DNA of 64,000 nt, from assembly GCF_033807535.1 (NCBI RefSeq), contig NZ_CP136856.1, forward strand, positions 1,545,001-1,609,000, written 5' to 3'. The notes beneath the pieces were generated by a model. That model was not told where the DNA came from, ran no database searches, and saw only the letters and a list, made by a program, of their open reading frames with translations. A program made the translations under genes and the position numbers. Origin of the DNA: Oceanisphaera sp. IT1-181. Its GTDB lineage: Bacteria; Pseudomonadota; Gammaproteobacteria; Enterobacterales; Aeromonadaceae. Below, in pieces: positions 36,925-44,124 of the stretch (positions are counted from its first letter, which is position 1; every line of letters starts with the position of its first letter).

Positions 36925-38241
36925 CAGGGCAAGATCTCGAACGTTTTTTAGCCAACTCAGCTATATTTGACCTGCTCGCCTCAGTGTGATCTTATACTCT
37001 CTTTTGGGAGAGCCTAGATGAACACGGATGCTTTTACACAGTATTTTGGTGAGATAGACGACCCTCGCCAACCAGCCAAAATTATCTATCCGCTATTCGA
37101 TGTATTGTTCCTCACCATTTGTGCTGTCATCGCTGGTGCTGAGGGTTGGGAAGACATCGAAGACTTTGGGAGTGCTCACCTGAATTGGTTTCAAAAAAAG
37201 GGCTTATTTCCAGAGGGAGTGCCAGTTCACGATACTATCGCTAGGGTGATTTCCCGCCTCGATCCCGTTCAGTTTCAGCAATGCTTTATTCGCTGGGTTC
37301 AGTCGATAACACACCGTACTGATGGTGAGCTTATCGCCATTGATGGCAAGGTACTACGCGGCTCTTACGATAGAGAGAATAGACAATCGACCATCCATAT
37401 GGTCAGCGCTTTTTCCTCCGCTAATGGCGTGGTCATGGGCCAATTAAAAACCAATGCCAAGTCGAACGAAATTACCGCTATTCCAGCGCTGCTCAAGTTG
37501 TTGGATATCAAGGGATGCTTGATTTCTATTGATGCCATGGGCTGTCAGACCAACATTGCCAAGACTATTATCAACCAAGGTGGCGACTATTTACTGGCAG
37601 TAAAAGGTAATCAAGAGTTGTTGTTTAAAGCGGTGCGAACAACCCTATCAGCGAGCATAGCTGTCTCCACAAACCCCGATAAGATCAACATTGAGCAGGG
37701 GCACGGTCGTACTGAGATCCGAGAATATCATGTATTGCCAGCAGGCGATTTAGCGCACCAGTTTCCTGACTGGAAAGGCCTAAAAACTATCGGGGTGGCT
37801 ATTGGCTATCGTCGTGAAAAATCAGGTAAATCCTCGCTTGAGTATCGTTACTATATCAGCTCAGCAGAGCTCGATAGTATCCGTTTCGGCAAGGCAGTCC
37901 GTGGGCATTGGGGTATCGAAAATAGCCTGCATTGGGTGTTGGATGTGTCAATGAAAGAAGATGCCTGCCCCATTTACCGTGAGAATGGGGCTGAAGTGCT
38001 GGCGAGCATCCGTCACTTAGCACTCAACATGATACGCTCTGAGACATCAAGGAAAGCCAGTGTTCGTCGAAAGCAAAAAATGGCGAGTATGAGTTGTGCT
38101 TACTTGGATAAAATATTAGTTGCTGGATTTACTGTGTTGGGCAAAAAATAAACAAAGATGACCTCACTATACAAAATTGATTATTTTTTATACACGACTA
38201 ACTTAGTATGCTAAGAACAATATGTTCACGCTCTCACCCTG
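36925..38241 (+). mobile_element. ISAs1-family insertion sequence, 1317 bp
   Basis: Imperfect terminal repeats start CAGGG(C/T) at both ends. A perfect 10-bp target duplication GGGTAACACC flanks it at 36915-36924 and 38242-38251, proving a simple insertion. It encodes one intact transposase. It has split the cassette lying between attC sites 2 and 3. Confidence 0.92.
37018..38151 (+). CDS. ISAs1-family transposase
   Basis: A 377-residue DDE transposase of the ISAs1/IS4-like class. Visible are the N-terminal DDPRQPAKIIYPLFDVLFL segment, the first Asp in IAIDGKVLRGSYDR (about residue 120), the second in ISIDAMGCQTNIA (about 175), and the C-terminal GHWGIENSLHWVLDVSMKED block holding the Glu. 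Full length and without disruption, so likely active. The start follows TTTTGGGAGAGCCTAG. Terminal repeats and a 10-bp target duplication enclose it. Confidence 0.95.
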   Translation: MNTDAFTQYFGEIDDPRQPAKIIYPLFDVLFLTICAVIAGAEGWEDIEDFGSAHLNWFQKKGLFPEGVPVHDTIARVISRLDPVQFQQCFIRWVQSITHRTDGELIAIDGKVLRGSYDRENRQSTIHMVSAFSSANGVVMGQLKTNAKSNEITAIPALLKLLDIKGCLISIDAMGCQTNIAKTIINQGGDYLLAVKGNQELLFKAVRTTLSASIAVSTNPDKINIEQGHGRTEIREYHVLPAGDLAHQFPDWKGLKTIGVAIGYRREKSGKSSLEYRYYISSAELDSIRFGKAVRGHWGIENSLHWVLDVSMKEDACPIYRENGAEVLASIRHLALNMIRSETSRKASVRRKQKMASMSCAYLDKILVAGFTVLGKK

Positions 38242-38251
38242 GGGTAACACC

Positions 38252-38423
38252 GACATCGTCTGCGGGAGAGCCAGGCAAAGTACTCGGCCTTGAGTTTCAA
38301 CCTTTGAAATCTCAGCTTGGCATCTCGTTGAAGATTCAGCATGCATCATTCACTATTGGCCAACGGTAAAGCGCTGCGTTTAACCACAGAGTCCAAAGTG
38401 AGTTCTTGGCTGTTACTTAAAAC
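38252..38423. other. Distal half of the IS-split cassette 3
   Basis: With 36848-36914 plus one copy of the duplicated 10 bp, this segment makes up about 250 nt of a cassette interrupted by the ISAs1-family element. Neither half has a convincing forward gene. After joining across the target site, the reverse strand has short open frames of about 50 codons; I cannot tell whether either is real. It could also be a non-coding cassette. Confidence 0.5.
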
Positions 38424-38498
38424 TCATAACAAGGCCAATCACACACGCCAGCAAGCTGGCTGGACTCGCTGACGCTCGCCTGTGTTGGCGGCGTTAGA
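38424..38498 (+). repeat. attC-like recombination site 3
   Basis: Starts CTCATAACAAGGCC and ends GGCGGCGTTAGA with arms CACACGCCA/TGTTGGCG and a central AGCAAGCTGGCT hairpin. It is almost identical to site 8 at 42855-42929 (about 3 differences in 75 bp). Confidence 0.9.
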
Positions 38499-38526
38499 CA
38501 TCAGCTATTTCTAATTTGGAGGCGTT

Positions 38527-39156
38527 TTGAAAAAGTCAGATCAGGTTACGCCATACTTTTTATATGATTTAGATAAAATTCGTGTCTTCATCGAGTTATC
38601 TGATCGTCACTGGAAAGAAGAGTCTATCAAATATAATGAGTCTGATTTAGAAACTGACGAAGCAACATGTTGGGATAGGTACAAATACCGTAATGATCTT
38701 AGTGCCCATTTTGATTCTATATTTCCTCAATACCAGAAACAGTCCTATTTGGTAATGTTAGTATCTCTTTTCGAAGATTATTTGAATCAGTTCTGCCATA
38801 GTTTGTACTTGGAAAAAGACCTTTGTTGTAAATTGAAAGATTACAATGGAGCAGGAATTGAACGCGCTAGAAAATATTTAACAAAAGTTGCCCTTGTAAA
38901 AGTACCTGCTGGAACGGAGTTCTGGCAACGAATCATTGAAGCTCGAGATCTGAGGAATATAGTTGCGCACAATGCTGGGCATCTAGATGAAGAACTTCAC
39001 AAAAAACATTTCCAAATTATAGATAATAATGAATATTTAGAATCTGAAAAATTTGCAAGGGTTCACCTTAATATAAAACAGAGTTACTTGTTTGAAATTG
39101 TTAATGCCATGGAAAACTTTGCAAAAGAAATCAGTGTAAATTTAAAAAATGCCTAA
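38527..39156 (+). CDS. HEPN-motif protein (cassette 4)
   Basis: A 209-residue helical protein with RNIVAHN near residues 143-149, matching the R-N-x3-H signature of HEPN ribonucleases, which are common toxins and defence effectors. The preceding helix (EFWQRIIEARDL) fits the fold. It starts with TTG, supported by GGAGGCG 4 nt upstream. No antitoxin-like MNT partner lies in the same cassette. RNase activity is inference from the motif. It is enclosed by attC-like sites 3 and 4. Confidence 0.72.
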   Translation: MKKSDQVTPYFLYDLDKIRVFIELSDRHWKEESIKYNESDLETDEATCWDRYKYRNDLSAHFDSIFPQYQKQSYLVMLVSLFEDYLNQFCHSLYLEKDLCCKLKDYNGAGIERARKYLTKVALVKVPAGTEFWQRIIEARDLRNIVAHNAGHLDEELHKKHFQIIDNNEYLESEKFARVHLNIKQSYLFEIVNAMENFAKEISVNLKNA

Positions 39157-39260
39157 CAAAGCAAATCAATCAGACGCATAAACGGTTATCATCGTTTTTG
39201 CTAAAACAAAAAGCCAGTAAAAACAACGCCAACCTATGCGCTGTTGTTTGCGGCGTTAGA
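39152..39260 (+). repeat. attC-like recombination site 4
   Basis: Overlaps the end of cassette 4. Starts CCTAACAAAGC, ends TTTGCGGCGTTAGA. Internal complementarity includes CAGACGCATA/TATGCGCTG and AACGG/CGTTT pairs. Length is about 109 bp. Confidence 0.85.
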
Positions 39261-39315
39261 GTTCGTTTCATCAAGGAAGTCGGTTATCACTCTTAAACAT
39301 GTTGCCAAGTATTCG

Positions 39316-39576
39316 ATGGTTAGCACTTTAATTCTTGGTGCCATCTTAATTATCGCAGCTCTGATAGGCCAAGTTGAAATTATAAAGCTTACTGGTTTGC
39401 TATACCTGATATTCAGCTTAGTATTTGCCGTTTCTTTTTTTATGCTGATTTTACGGCACTATAAGATTACATCGAATAATGATATTTTAATGCGGATTAT
39501 TGCTATGGTTGGGGCAGTAGTTTGTAGTGGTATTTGGATCGTCTTAATCTATCCAATTTCGTTCCTATTACCATGA
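39316..39576 (+). CDS. Small membrane protein (cassette 5)
   Basis: An 86-residue (minimum) protein with three predicted transmembrane helices (ILGAILIIAALIG, LLYLIFSLVFAVSFFMLIL, IIAMVGAVVCSGIWIVLIY). I do not recognise the family. The start is uncertain: the frame stays open back to a TTG at 39244 inside the attC, and a good AAGGAAG motif at 39274 has no standard start codon at normal spacing. It sits alone between attC sites 4 and 5, just upstream of the cyclase-like cassette. Confidence 0.6.
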   Translation: MVSTLILGAILIIAALIGQVEIIKLTGLLYLIFSLVFAVSFFMLILRHYKITSNNDILMRIIAMVGAVVCSGIWIVLIYPISFLLP

Positions 39577-39577
39577 A

Positions 39578-39680
39578 CTCTAACAAGAAAATAAACAAGG
39601 ACACGTAACAGTTGGCTACGTTTCGCTTCGCTGCACAATTTTAGCCAACCATTACTTAGCCTGTAATTTGGGCGTTAGAT
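39578..39680 (+). repeat. attC-like recombination site 5
   Basis: Starts CTCTAACAAG, ends TTTGGGCGTTAGAT. Arms CAGTTGGCTA and TAGCCAACCA pair internally. Length is about 103 bp. Confidence 0.85.
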
Positions 39681-39712
39681 GAAAATCAAAATCGGAGAAG
39701 GATAACCAATTA

Positions 39713-40717
39713 ATGAAGTTTGAGACGAAAGAGGCTGCAGTATTTTTTATTGATATACTTGGCATGAGTGCGCTTACTGAAGGTGAAATAAATTTAAATG
39801 GAATTGATGAAAAAATAGATACTTCTATCTATGAAGTAGAAATAAATGGAAGCAAAGGTCTTTCAAGCTCTAATCAGATTATTGCAGCATGGACTCTTAA
39901 ACGATTTAGAGAGGTGCTTCGTAACGTTCATTTCAAATACGATGTAAAAATATCGCAGCTATCAGATTGTGCTTTTGTTTGGTCTGAGAGTAGCCGTGAG
40001 CTCCTATTGGCTTCGTCTGATCTGATGTGGGAATTAACTCTTTCTGGTGTGTTATGCCGGGGCGGTTTAAGTTACGGTGAGGTCATAATACCAACAAATG
40101 ACAAGGAATCTTTTGGTTCATTTATTCTTGGTGATGCCGTAACTCGCGCAGCAAAGCATGAAGCTCGAGGTAAAGGATGTAGAGTGTTTAGTGATGCAGA
40201 TGCTATTCATCATTTTCACAAAGATTTTCCGGGTAAAGTTGATTCTCCTGTAGTTTCAACTCGGATATACAACGATATTTTTTCACCTATAACAAACCCT
40301 CTCGATTTCAGCATAGTAGATGAATTTAAGTGGTATCTTTTCCATGACCTTAAAAGCATAACTACAGATAAAACTGAGATCGATCATAATAAGTTGGCGA
40401 TGTACATGGCTGGTCTTGTTTCAACTATCAGGCACTCTCCTTATTACGCATGGAATTCATTAAATAAACATGGTCTTGTCCAGCTTGCCGGTAGCATAGA
40501 GGCAATCTCAACAAGCATTGCAATTCATACTAATCATGATGAAGCAAAACTTTCTGCAGAATATTCAATGGTTGGGCTTGAAAAGGTGAATAGAAGCCAT
40601 GAAATAGTGAAAAGGCATTTCTATCAATACAATGTAAATGCCCTTACAAAAGGCACCCTTGAAACTCTCAGGGAGCGATTAGAAAGCGAAGTTGTAAAAG
40701 TGCTTGAGTTTAACTAA
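39713..40717 (+). CDS. Class III nucleotidyl-cyclase-like protein (cassette 6)
   Basis: A 334-residue protein whose first half matches the class III cyclase pattern: AVFFIDILGMSAL (metal Asp D14), SQLSDCAFVW (second Asp D85) and GVLCRGGLSYGEVI, then LGDAVTRAAKHEARGKG. Such lone cyclases resemble those of Pycsar-type phage defence. The last motif departs from the usual G-x-x-V-N-x-A-x-R: Thr replaces the Asn and Lys the Arg, so activity or base choice may differ. No effector lies in the same cassette; the neighbouring cassette 5 encodes a small membrane protein. The ATG at 39713 follows GGAGAAGGATAACC. Function is inferred, not shown. Confidence 0.65.
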   Translation: MKFETKEAAVFFIDILGMSALTEGEINLNGIDEKIDTSIYEVEINGSKGLSSSNQIIAAWTLKRFREVLRNVHFKYDVKISQLSDCAFVWSESSRELLLASSDLMWELTLSGVLCRGGLSYGEVIIPTNDKESFGSFILGDAVTRAAKHEARGKGCRVFSDADAIHHFHKDFPGKVDSPVVSTRIYNDIFSPITNPLDFSIVDEFKWYLFHDLKSITTDKTEIDHNKLAMYMAGLVSTIRHSPYYAWNSLNKHGLVQLAGSIEAISTSIAIHTNHDEAKLSAEYSMVGLEKVNRSHEIVKRHFYQYNVNALTKGTLETLRERLESEVVKVLEFN

Positions 40718-40729
40718 TCATCTAACAAG

Positions 40730-40790
40730 GCGCTGCTACGGAAAATTTACTCGCTGGCGCTCCTAAATTTCCGCAGAGCGCGGCGTTAGG
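40730..40790 (+). repeat. attC-like recombination site 6
   Basis: Starts ATCTAACAAGGCGC, ends GCGCGGCGTTAGG. Arms CGGAAAATTTA and TAAATTTCCG pair; central CTGGCGCTC loop. About 61 bp. Confidence 0.9.
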
Positions 40791-40801
40791 TTGGAGGAAC
40801 T

Positions 40802-41386
40802 ATGCCAGCAATACCAGAAATCGGTGAAGGGCTCATTAGAAGCCACGATCTTCTTGAAGAGCTAAATAATGATATCCTTGAGGCATATAAATCGCTTGAG
40901 AATGATCGTGTATCTCAATACTTGAGGCGTTGTCTAGTACGTTGTGTATTTGCCTATATTGAGGCAGTTATTGAAATTATTAAAGTCGAGCTAAGATCAA
41001 ATCTTAGGACTGGATTTTGTACAGTAGAGCTCACAGAAAAAGAGAAGAAAGTCATTGGCTCTCTATCTATCAACAGAGAAGGTGAACCTCGTATTGGTCT
41101 TGAAGATAATCTTAAAAGAACATTTAAATTGGCGTTAAAGATTTGGAAAATAGATGATTATCGCTTGGAAACAAGCGGTGAGGATTTTCAAGATTTTCTT
41201 CGAGCAAAACATGCCAAGGATAAGCTAACACATCCAAAGACTTACTATGATATCCAAGTTACAGATCAAGACATGTCGTACCATTCAATTGCAGCGCAAT
41301 GGGTACGGAATTCTTTTGAACAATTATTCAAACTCCGAGTCGAGCAATTAAGGTCGGGTATTGGTATAGAATATGACGGGATATAA
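40802..41386 (+). CDS. Cassette 7 hypothetical, possibly HEPN-like
   Basis: A 194-residue, mainly helical protein. The segment FLRAKHAKDKLTHPKT (about residues 135-150) resembles a degenerate R-x4-6-H HEPN motif followed by the His-Pro seen in some abortive-infection families, but the Arg/His spacing is ambiguous. No membrane segment is present. The start follows TTGGAGGAACT. It is a single-gene cassette between attC sites 6 and 7. I would call it hypothetical with a possible HEPN relationship. Confidence 0.55.
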   Translation: MPAIPEIGEGLIRSHDLLEELNNDILEAYKSLENDRVSQYLRRCLVRCVFAYIEAVIEIIKVELRSNLRTGFCTVELTEKEKKVIGSLSINREGEPRIGLEDNLKRTFKLALKIWKIDDYRLETSGEDFQDFLRAKHAKDKLTHPKTYYDIQVTDQDMSYHSIAAQWVRNSFEQLFKLRVEQLRSGIGIEYDGI

Positions 41387-41393
41387 AAGTAAA

Positions 41394-41463
41394 CCTAACA
41401 AGCGCATGTTGGCGGACTGATTTTCCGCTGCGCTCCAAACTAGCCGCAAATGCGAGCGTTATG
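41394..41463 (+). repeat. attC-like recombination site 7
   Basis: Starts CCTAACAAGCGCAT, ends ATGCGAGCGTTATG. Arms GCGCATGTT/AATGCGAGC and TGGCGGACT-type segments pair. About 70 bp. Confidence 0.85.
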
Positions 41464-41487
41464 AAATTTTTAGGTAAGGTGCAATTA

Positions 41488-42723
41488 GTGAACTTTAATG
41501 AAAGATTAAAATGTACAACCTGTGGAGGGTTAGTTGATTGCCGTTTTGGTATGTCTAACCGAGATGTCCAGCCTTTTAGGTTTGCTTGCCCATCTTGTGG
41601 ATCTGGAATTGAAGTAACTGTTGAACAGGGTAAGCAGCCCAAGATGTACGGCGCAGAAAGTCATCCATTGGATGGGCATTTCACTGGTGAAAACCCATTT
41701 ATTGACTTGCATATTGATTTCCCAGTGTCGTTTGAGCCCTATGTAATGGGGCAGACTCCTTTTCTTAGGGCTATTGGTCGTATTGGACGTGAAAATTTCC
41801 AAATCCACAACTTTAGATTGGACTCATTGAACCAGCTGTACAAGAAACATGAAGTTATTGAACGTCTGGTCAACTTATACAAGAGAAAAAGAAACAAAGT
41901 GCTTTCTGATCTTGCAGAGAGAGAGTTTGCTGAACCTGCTAAATCGTTTAAAGACTGTGACACTAATATGATGATGTATTGTGTTATTGCGAAAGTTTTT
42001 TATCCGTTTTCAACTCCAACATCTAATGCTGAAGATGTCAGCCTGTACCTTACTAAGTTCAATGATATTGTCTCAAAAGACAAAAGTATCATGGACTTAT
42101 TCGTTAAAGAAATAGTTGATTCTAAATTTATTTTCAATCTTCAAGAGGATTGCTTTGAGATTTATCCTAGAATATTGGAGCTAGAATTAGCCCTAAGACC
42201 AGCACTATTTTTAGACTACGACAAAGATTATGTCGATGGAAGTGAACAAGTTCCTTATCGTGTGTCTTCACGTGAATTTAAGAATTATAAAGATCTTTAT
42301 AAAGACATTTCAGAGATAATATCTAGACAAGTTGTGCTCGTAGCAGGTGTTAATAATTTATTAAAACGCAGTGACCACAATAAATTCTCAGATGAGAAGA
42401 TTAAAAATCTAAACGACTTTGCTAATAAGCCATTTGGTAAGAAACTAGAATACATTGATGATACTTGGCTACCTATCTCAAAGAGTGTCGCTGATAATCA
42501 GTTGAGAAATGCGGTTGCACACTATAAAGCTGAATATGACGAAGTTTTGCAAAAAGTAACGTACTTCCCTAGGCAGGAGGGGATGAAGCAAGAGAAGCCA
42601 AACGAAATTTACTTTTTAGGTTTTACACGCAAAATACTAGATTCGTATCGTTTAATGCATTCTCTAAATCAGTTAATTAAGTGCTTATTAAACTATGAGT
42701 ATTTCATGAGAAATAAAAATTAA
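41488..42723 (+). CDS. Zinc-ribbon HEPN-motif protein (cassette 8)
   Basis: A 411-residue protein. The N-terminus has a zinc ribbon, CTTC and CPSC about 27 residues apart. Near residue 338 it carries LRNAVAHYKAEYD, a good R-N-x3-H HEPN motif, in a C-terminal helical domain. The middle has no family that I recognise. The frame also has an ATG at 41461, directly at the attC crossover, but GTG at 41488 is better supported by AGGTAAGG 8 nt upstream. It is the second clear HEPN-type product in the array; an RNA target is plausible but unproven. Confidence 0.65.
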   Translation: MNFNERLKCTTCGGLVDCRFGMSNRDVQPFRFACPSCGSGIEVTVEQGKQPKMYGAESHPLDGHFTGENPFIDLHIDFPVSFEPYVMGQTPFLRAIGRIGRENFQIHNFRLDSLNQLYKKHEVIERLVNLYKRKRNKVLSDLAEREFAEPAKSFKDCDTNMMMYCVIAKVFYPFSTPTSNAEDVSLYLTKFNDIVSKDKSIMDLFVKEIVDSKFIFNLQEDCFEIYPRILELELALRPALFLDYDKDYVDGSEQVPYRVSSREFKNYKDLYKDISEIISRQVVLVAGVNNLLKRSDHNKFSDEKIKNLNDFANKPFGKKLEYIDDTWLPISKSVADNQLRNAVAHYKAEYDEVLQKVTYFPRQEGMKQEKPNEIYFLGFTRKILDSYRLMHSLNQLIKCLLNYEYFMRNKN

Positions 42724-42800
42724 TAACAAACAATTTAAGAGTGATTCCCAACGCATAGCATTTTTCATTCCATCGTTGGGCCTTGTGTTTACGGTATCAG
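42722..42800 (+). repeat. Degenerate Vibrio-type attC half
   Basis: ATAACAAACAATTTAAGAGT and the following CCCAACG...CGTTGGG arms strongly resemble the left part of Vibrio-repeat attC sites, including GTGTTTACGG. The right part with GTTAG is missing. After it, 42800-42854 has no gene, and then site 8 begins. It looks like two cassette ends fused by deletion. Confidence 0.6.
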
Positions 42801-42854
42801 CTAACAAGAGCTAAAAAGCTAACAGGCCATCCATGTTAGTTGTTTGCTTGAAAC

Positions 42855-42929
42855 TCATAACAAGGCCAATCACAAACGCCAGCAAGCTGGCTGGACTCGC
42901 TGACGCTCGCCTGTGTTGGCGGTGTTATG
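42855..42929 (+). repeat. attC-like recombination site 8
   Basis: Nearly identical to site 3: starts CTCATAACAAGGCC, ends TTGGCGGTGTTATG. The same central AGCAAGCTGGCT hairpin is present. Confidence 0.9.
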
Positions 42930-42945
42930 CAATATAGGAGAGGTA

Positions 42946-43299
42946 ATGAAAGAGATTAAACGGCCTGTTAATTCTCATGGGGCTTATCACGCCCATGTGT
43001 ATTTTGAGCAAGAAACTTTGGAGTTTGCTTCAAAGTTATGTAAAGAAGCCGGTGATCGATTTAACCTTAGAGTTGGTCGTATCCATGAGGTCTTGGTAGG
43101 CCCTCATCCAAAATGGAGCTGCCAAATTACTTTTGGCGCTAAAGATTTTGATGAGTTGGTTCTTTGGCTTGAACAAAACAGAAAAGGTCTTACGGTGTTG
43201 ATTCATGCTCTGTCCGGTAATGACCTAAAAGATCATACTATCTATGCTTATTGGCTAGGAGATAGCATTGAACTTGATATATCAATGTTTAGTGCCTAA
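42946..43299 (+). CDS. DOPA 4,5-dioxygenase family protein (cassette 9)
   Basis: A 117-residue protein of the DOPA-dioxygenase-like family, small aromatic ring-cleaving enzymes. Typical motifs are YHAHVYFEQET (residues 14-24), VGPHPKWSCQITF (about 50-62), WLEQNRKGLTVLIHALSG, and DHTIYAYWLG near the end; the conserved histidines would bind iron. The ATG at 42946 has AGGAGAGGTA before it. It lies between attC sites 8 and 9. Substrate is unknown. Confidence 0.85.
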   Translation: MKEIKRPVNSHGAYHAHVYFEQETLEFASKLCKEAGDRFNLRVGRIHEVLVGPHPKWSCQITFGAKDFDELVLWLEQNRKGLTVLIHALSGNDLKDHTIYAYWLGDSIELDISMFSA

Positions 43300-43424
43300 C
43301 AAAGCTAAGCAACATCAGTCGCTGCGTTCCTTGTACAGTCTTTTCGTCGCGCTTTTTGTGCATGGCTGTGCCATTGCTGCACAAAAATCACAACAAAAAA
43401 TCTGCTGTTGTTAGCGGCGTTATG
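43294..43424 (+). repeat. attC-like recombination site 9
   Basis: Starts GCCTAACAAAGC, ends TTAGCGGCGTTATG; about 131 bp, with long internal complementarity (TGTGCATGG.../...CTGCACA, TCGCTGCG-type arms). One of the longest attC sites of the array. Confidence 0.85.
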
Positions 43425-43459
43425 TTTTAGCGCAAAGCGGATATCGAGTATGGTGAATT

Positions 43460-43666
43460 ATGAAAGCTAAACTCACGTCAGAGATCACCTGTCCAGATTG
43501 CGGGCACAGGGAGATGGAGACTATGCCGGAGGATTCTTGCCAGTATTTTTATGAATGTAAAAACTGCAAAGTCCTGCTTAAACCCAAGCATGGTGATTGC
43601 TGTGTATTCTGCTCCTACGGCGACACACAGTGTCCACCCATCCAACTAGATCAGTCGTGTTGTTGA
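43460..43666 (+). CDS. GDCCVxC domain protein (cassette 10)
   Basis: A 68-residue protein with many cysteines: CPDCGH, CKNCK, then GDCCVFCSYGDTQCPP, the signature of the GDCCVxC family often found beside mercury-transport genes. The arrangement suggests a metal-binding zinc-ribbon-like protein. The stop is 5 nt before the MerF start, so the two probably form one translational unit in a cassette. Mercury handling is inference from its neighbour. Confidence 0.82.
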   Translation: MKAKLTSEITCPDCGHREMETMPEDSCQYFYECKNCKVLLKPKHGDCCVFCSYGDTQCPPIQLDQSCC

Positions 43667-43671
43667 AATTT

Positions 43672-43887
43672 ATGATGAGCGGAAGCAAGTTATTAAAGAT
43701 TGGTGCAGTTGGCAGCATGATTACGGCACTTTGTTGTTTCACTCCAGTTCTCGTTTGGTTGTTCGCGGTTCTTGGGTTTTCAGCGTTGGTGGGTTACCTG
43801 GATTACGTGCTTTGGCCAATGCTCGCCTTGTTTCTGGTGATATTGGTAATCGGGTTTGTTCGACGCCGGCGCGGTAAGTCAACATAA
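43672..43887 (+). CDS. merF: MerF-type mercury transport protein
   Basis: A 71-residue membrane protein with two hydrophobic helices. The first contains ALCCFTPVLVWL, the vicinal cysteine pair of MerF/MerT that carries Hg(II) through the inner membrane, and the second follows GYLDYVLWP. Unlike plasmid MerF it lacks the second C-terminal cysteine pair. ATG is possible at 43672 or 43675. No merR, merP or merA is visible, so this is an isolated transporter gene paired only with the GDCCVxC gene. Confidence 0.8.
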   Translation: MMSGSKLLKIGAVGSMITALCCFTPVLVWLFAVLGFSALVGYLDYVLWPMLALFLVILVIGFVRRRRGKST

Positions 43888-43954
43888 CCAGTCGTTCAAG
43901 TTCGCTTCGGCCCTTAGGGCCCACGCCGGACGTGCTTACGCACGCCGCTTAACA
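43884..43954 (+). repeat. Truncated attC at the array end (site 10)
   Basis: Starts ATAACCAGTCGTTCAAG and reaches the inner box GCCGCTTAAC, as in common attC sites, with GGCCC/GGGCC and GTGC/GCAC inner stems. The final GTTAG box is absent; the sequence goes straight into a remnant of an unrelated gene. This marks one boundary of the cassette array. Confidence 0.6.
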
Positions 43955-43956
43955 AA

Positions 43957-44092
43957 ACCTGTCCCCCTTGGCCGGGTTGCAATTCTTTGGCCAAGTGGAC
44001 ATAGACGCCGAAAGCCGAGCCATGACCGTGATCTTGAAGGATCTCAATAATGACACCCTGTTTACCAAGGTGCTGCACCCCGTCTGATCCCC
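43957..44092 (+). pseudogene. C-terminal fragment, possibly alkaline phosphatase D-like
   Basis: The frame ending at the TGA near 44090 reads LQFFGQVDIDAESRAMTVIL then KDLNNDTLFTKVLHPV. It looks like the last beta strands of a larger exported protein, most like the end of PhoD-type alkaline phosphatases, but the match is from memory and short. No start codon or upstream part exists; the truncated attC abuts it. A good terminator follows, as expected of the end of a real gene. Confidence 0.4.
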
Positions 44093-44107
44093 CCAGCAAA
44101 AGTATCT

Positions 44108-44124
44108 GGCCCGCACTGCGGGCC
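44108..44124 (+). terminator. Rho-independent terminator
   Basis: GGCCCGC act GCGGGCC stem (7 bp) followed by ATTTTTTG, 16 nt after the stop of the gene fragment. Confidence 0.8.

Noticed and set aside
36235..43425. CRISPR array
   Set aside because: The repeats here are widely spaced, differ in length and have the TAACAA/GTTAG boxes of attC sites; no direct-repeat/spacer pattern exists anywhere in the window.
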